The position numbers and the translations under genes were made by a program. From positions 1 through 53,026 of IMG/VR virus record IMGVR_UViG_3300042691_041916: 53,026 nucleotides of DNA. One strand, 5' to 3'. This stretch comes from a virus. Each line of letters starts with the position of its first letter. Position 1 is the first letter of the stretch. Shown here in pieces: positions 52,857 to 53,026 of this stretch. A model generated the notes under the pieces. It ran no database searches and had not been told where the DNA came from. It saw nothing but the letters and a program-made list of their open reading frames with translations.

Positions 52857-53026
52857 TCAAGCCTTTGGCTTAAAAGTTGCTTTATTAGAGCTACCCCCCA
52901 TAAGGTAACCCTCAAACAGGTTGGAAGTGGGGGGAACGGAAGAACTATCTGCTACGGGGTACAGAAAGGAACCCACCCCGGATTGTCCTCTCTGAGGGGG
53001 CTGAGTGTAATAAGGGGTTTTGTCGG
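52857..53026 (-). CDS. 3' end of an unidentified gene, cut by the window edge
   Basis: The frame is open from the right edge for 56 codons: YYTQPPQRGQSGVGSFLYPV, SSSVPPTSNLFEGYLMGGSS, ending KATFKPKA and TGA. Pro/Ser/Gly-rich, a typical disordered C-terminal tail (for example of a recombination or ssDNA-binding protein), but identity cannot be told. It is 50 bp upstream of the polymerase gene. Confidence 0.65.
   Translation of the reverse strand, partial: DKTPYYTQPPQRGQSGVGSFLYPVADSSSVPPTSNLFEGYLMGGSSNKATFKPKA

Noticed and set aside
1-53026. tRNA genes
   Set aside because: No cloverleaf-like stretch with the GTTCGANNC loop and CCA-type end was noticed on either strand by eye; a tRNA scan would be needed to exclude them.

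Overview
The window is part of a tailed, contractile (myovirus-type) phage genome. Direct evidence is a tail sheath protein, a gp25-like baseplate protein, a Mu gp29-like portal, a Mu gpI-like protease/scaffold, a Mu gpF-like head protein, a tail-assembly-chaperone pair joined by a classic -1 frameshift site, and a phage replicative DNA polymerase. The host cannot be read from the sequence. A cyanobacterial host is only a guess, from the general style of the TnpB element and of the cysteine motif in the plus-strand protein. All genes but one (9554-11236) lie on the minus strand, so transcription runs from high to low coordinates. No gene-free stretch exceeds about 300 bases, and I saw no tRNA, rRNA or CRISPR array.

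Right part (53026 to 33700), replication and structure: the 3' end of an unidentified gene, then a family A DNA polymerase that matches mitochondrial DNA polymerase gamma motif by motif, two small unknown genes, the G/GT-type tail chaperones (slippery GGGAAAG), a Mu gpG-like morphogenesis protein, an acidic protein, an enlarged sheath, a ribbon-helix-helix protein, gp25, a GIY-YIG homing endonuclease, portal, protease/scaffold, gpF-like protein and two further probable head proteins, closed by an intrinsic terminator at 33679-33708.

Left part (33700 to 1), accessory region: about 70 mostly small genes. Many operons start with a near-identical promoter cassette: a sigma70-type -35 (TTGACA/TTGTCA), an unusually conserved 17-18 bp spacer, TATAAT/TACAAT, and then a GC-rich hairpin that would form the 5' end of the mRNA, 10-20 nt before a start codon that usually lacks a Shine-Dalgarno sequence. 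At least 21 copies exist, and the stems carry compensatory base changes. A few genes have the same promoter without the hairpin, some of them with a strong Shine-Dalgarno. Recognisable products here are adenine-type DNA methyltransferases, two possible 2-oxoglutarate/Fe(II) oxygenase-like paralogs, an XRE regulator, a HigA-like protein, a SprT-like/DUF2786 protein, an RlaP-type nucleotidyltransferase, a Lar-type zinc protein, several DUF551-like proteins, ribbon-helix-helix proteins, many small membrane proteins, and one plus-strand HExxH protein.

A TnpB-only IS200/IS605-type element (29761-31040) interrupts a phage gene. Removing exactly 1280 bp restores an intact 134-residue reading frame. 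Four other genes are broken by what looks like one missing base in a homopolymer or G-rich run (or use -1 frameshifting): the methyltransferase (G7), the gene at 2822-3018 (G4), the XRE gene (A8) and a small membrane protein (T14). This pattern could be biology or sequencing error and should be checked in reads.
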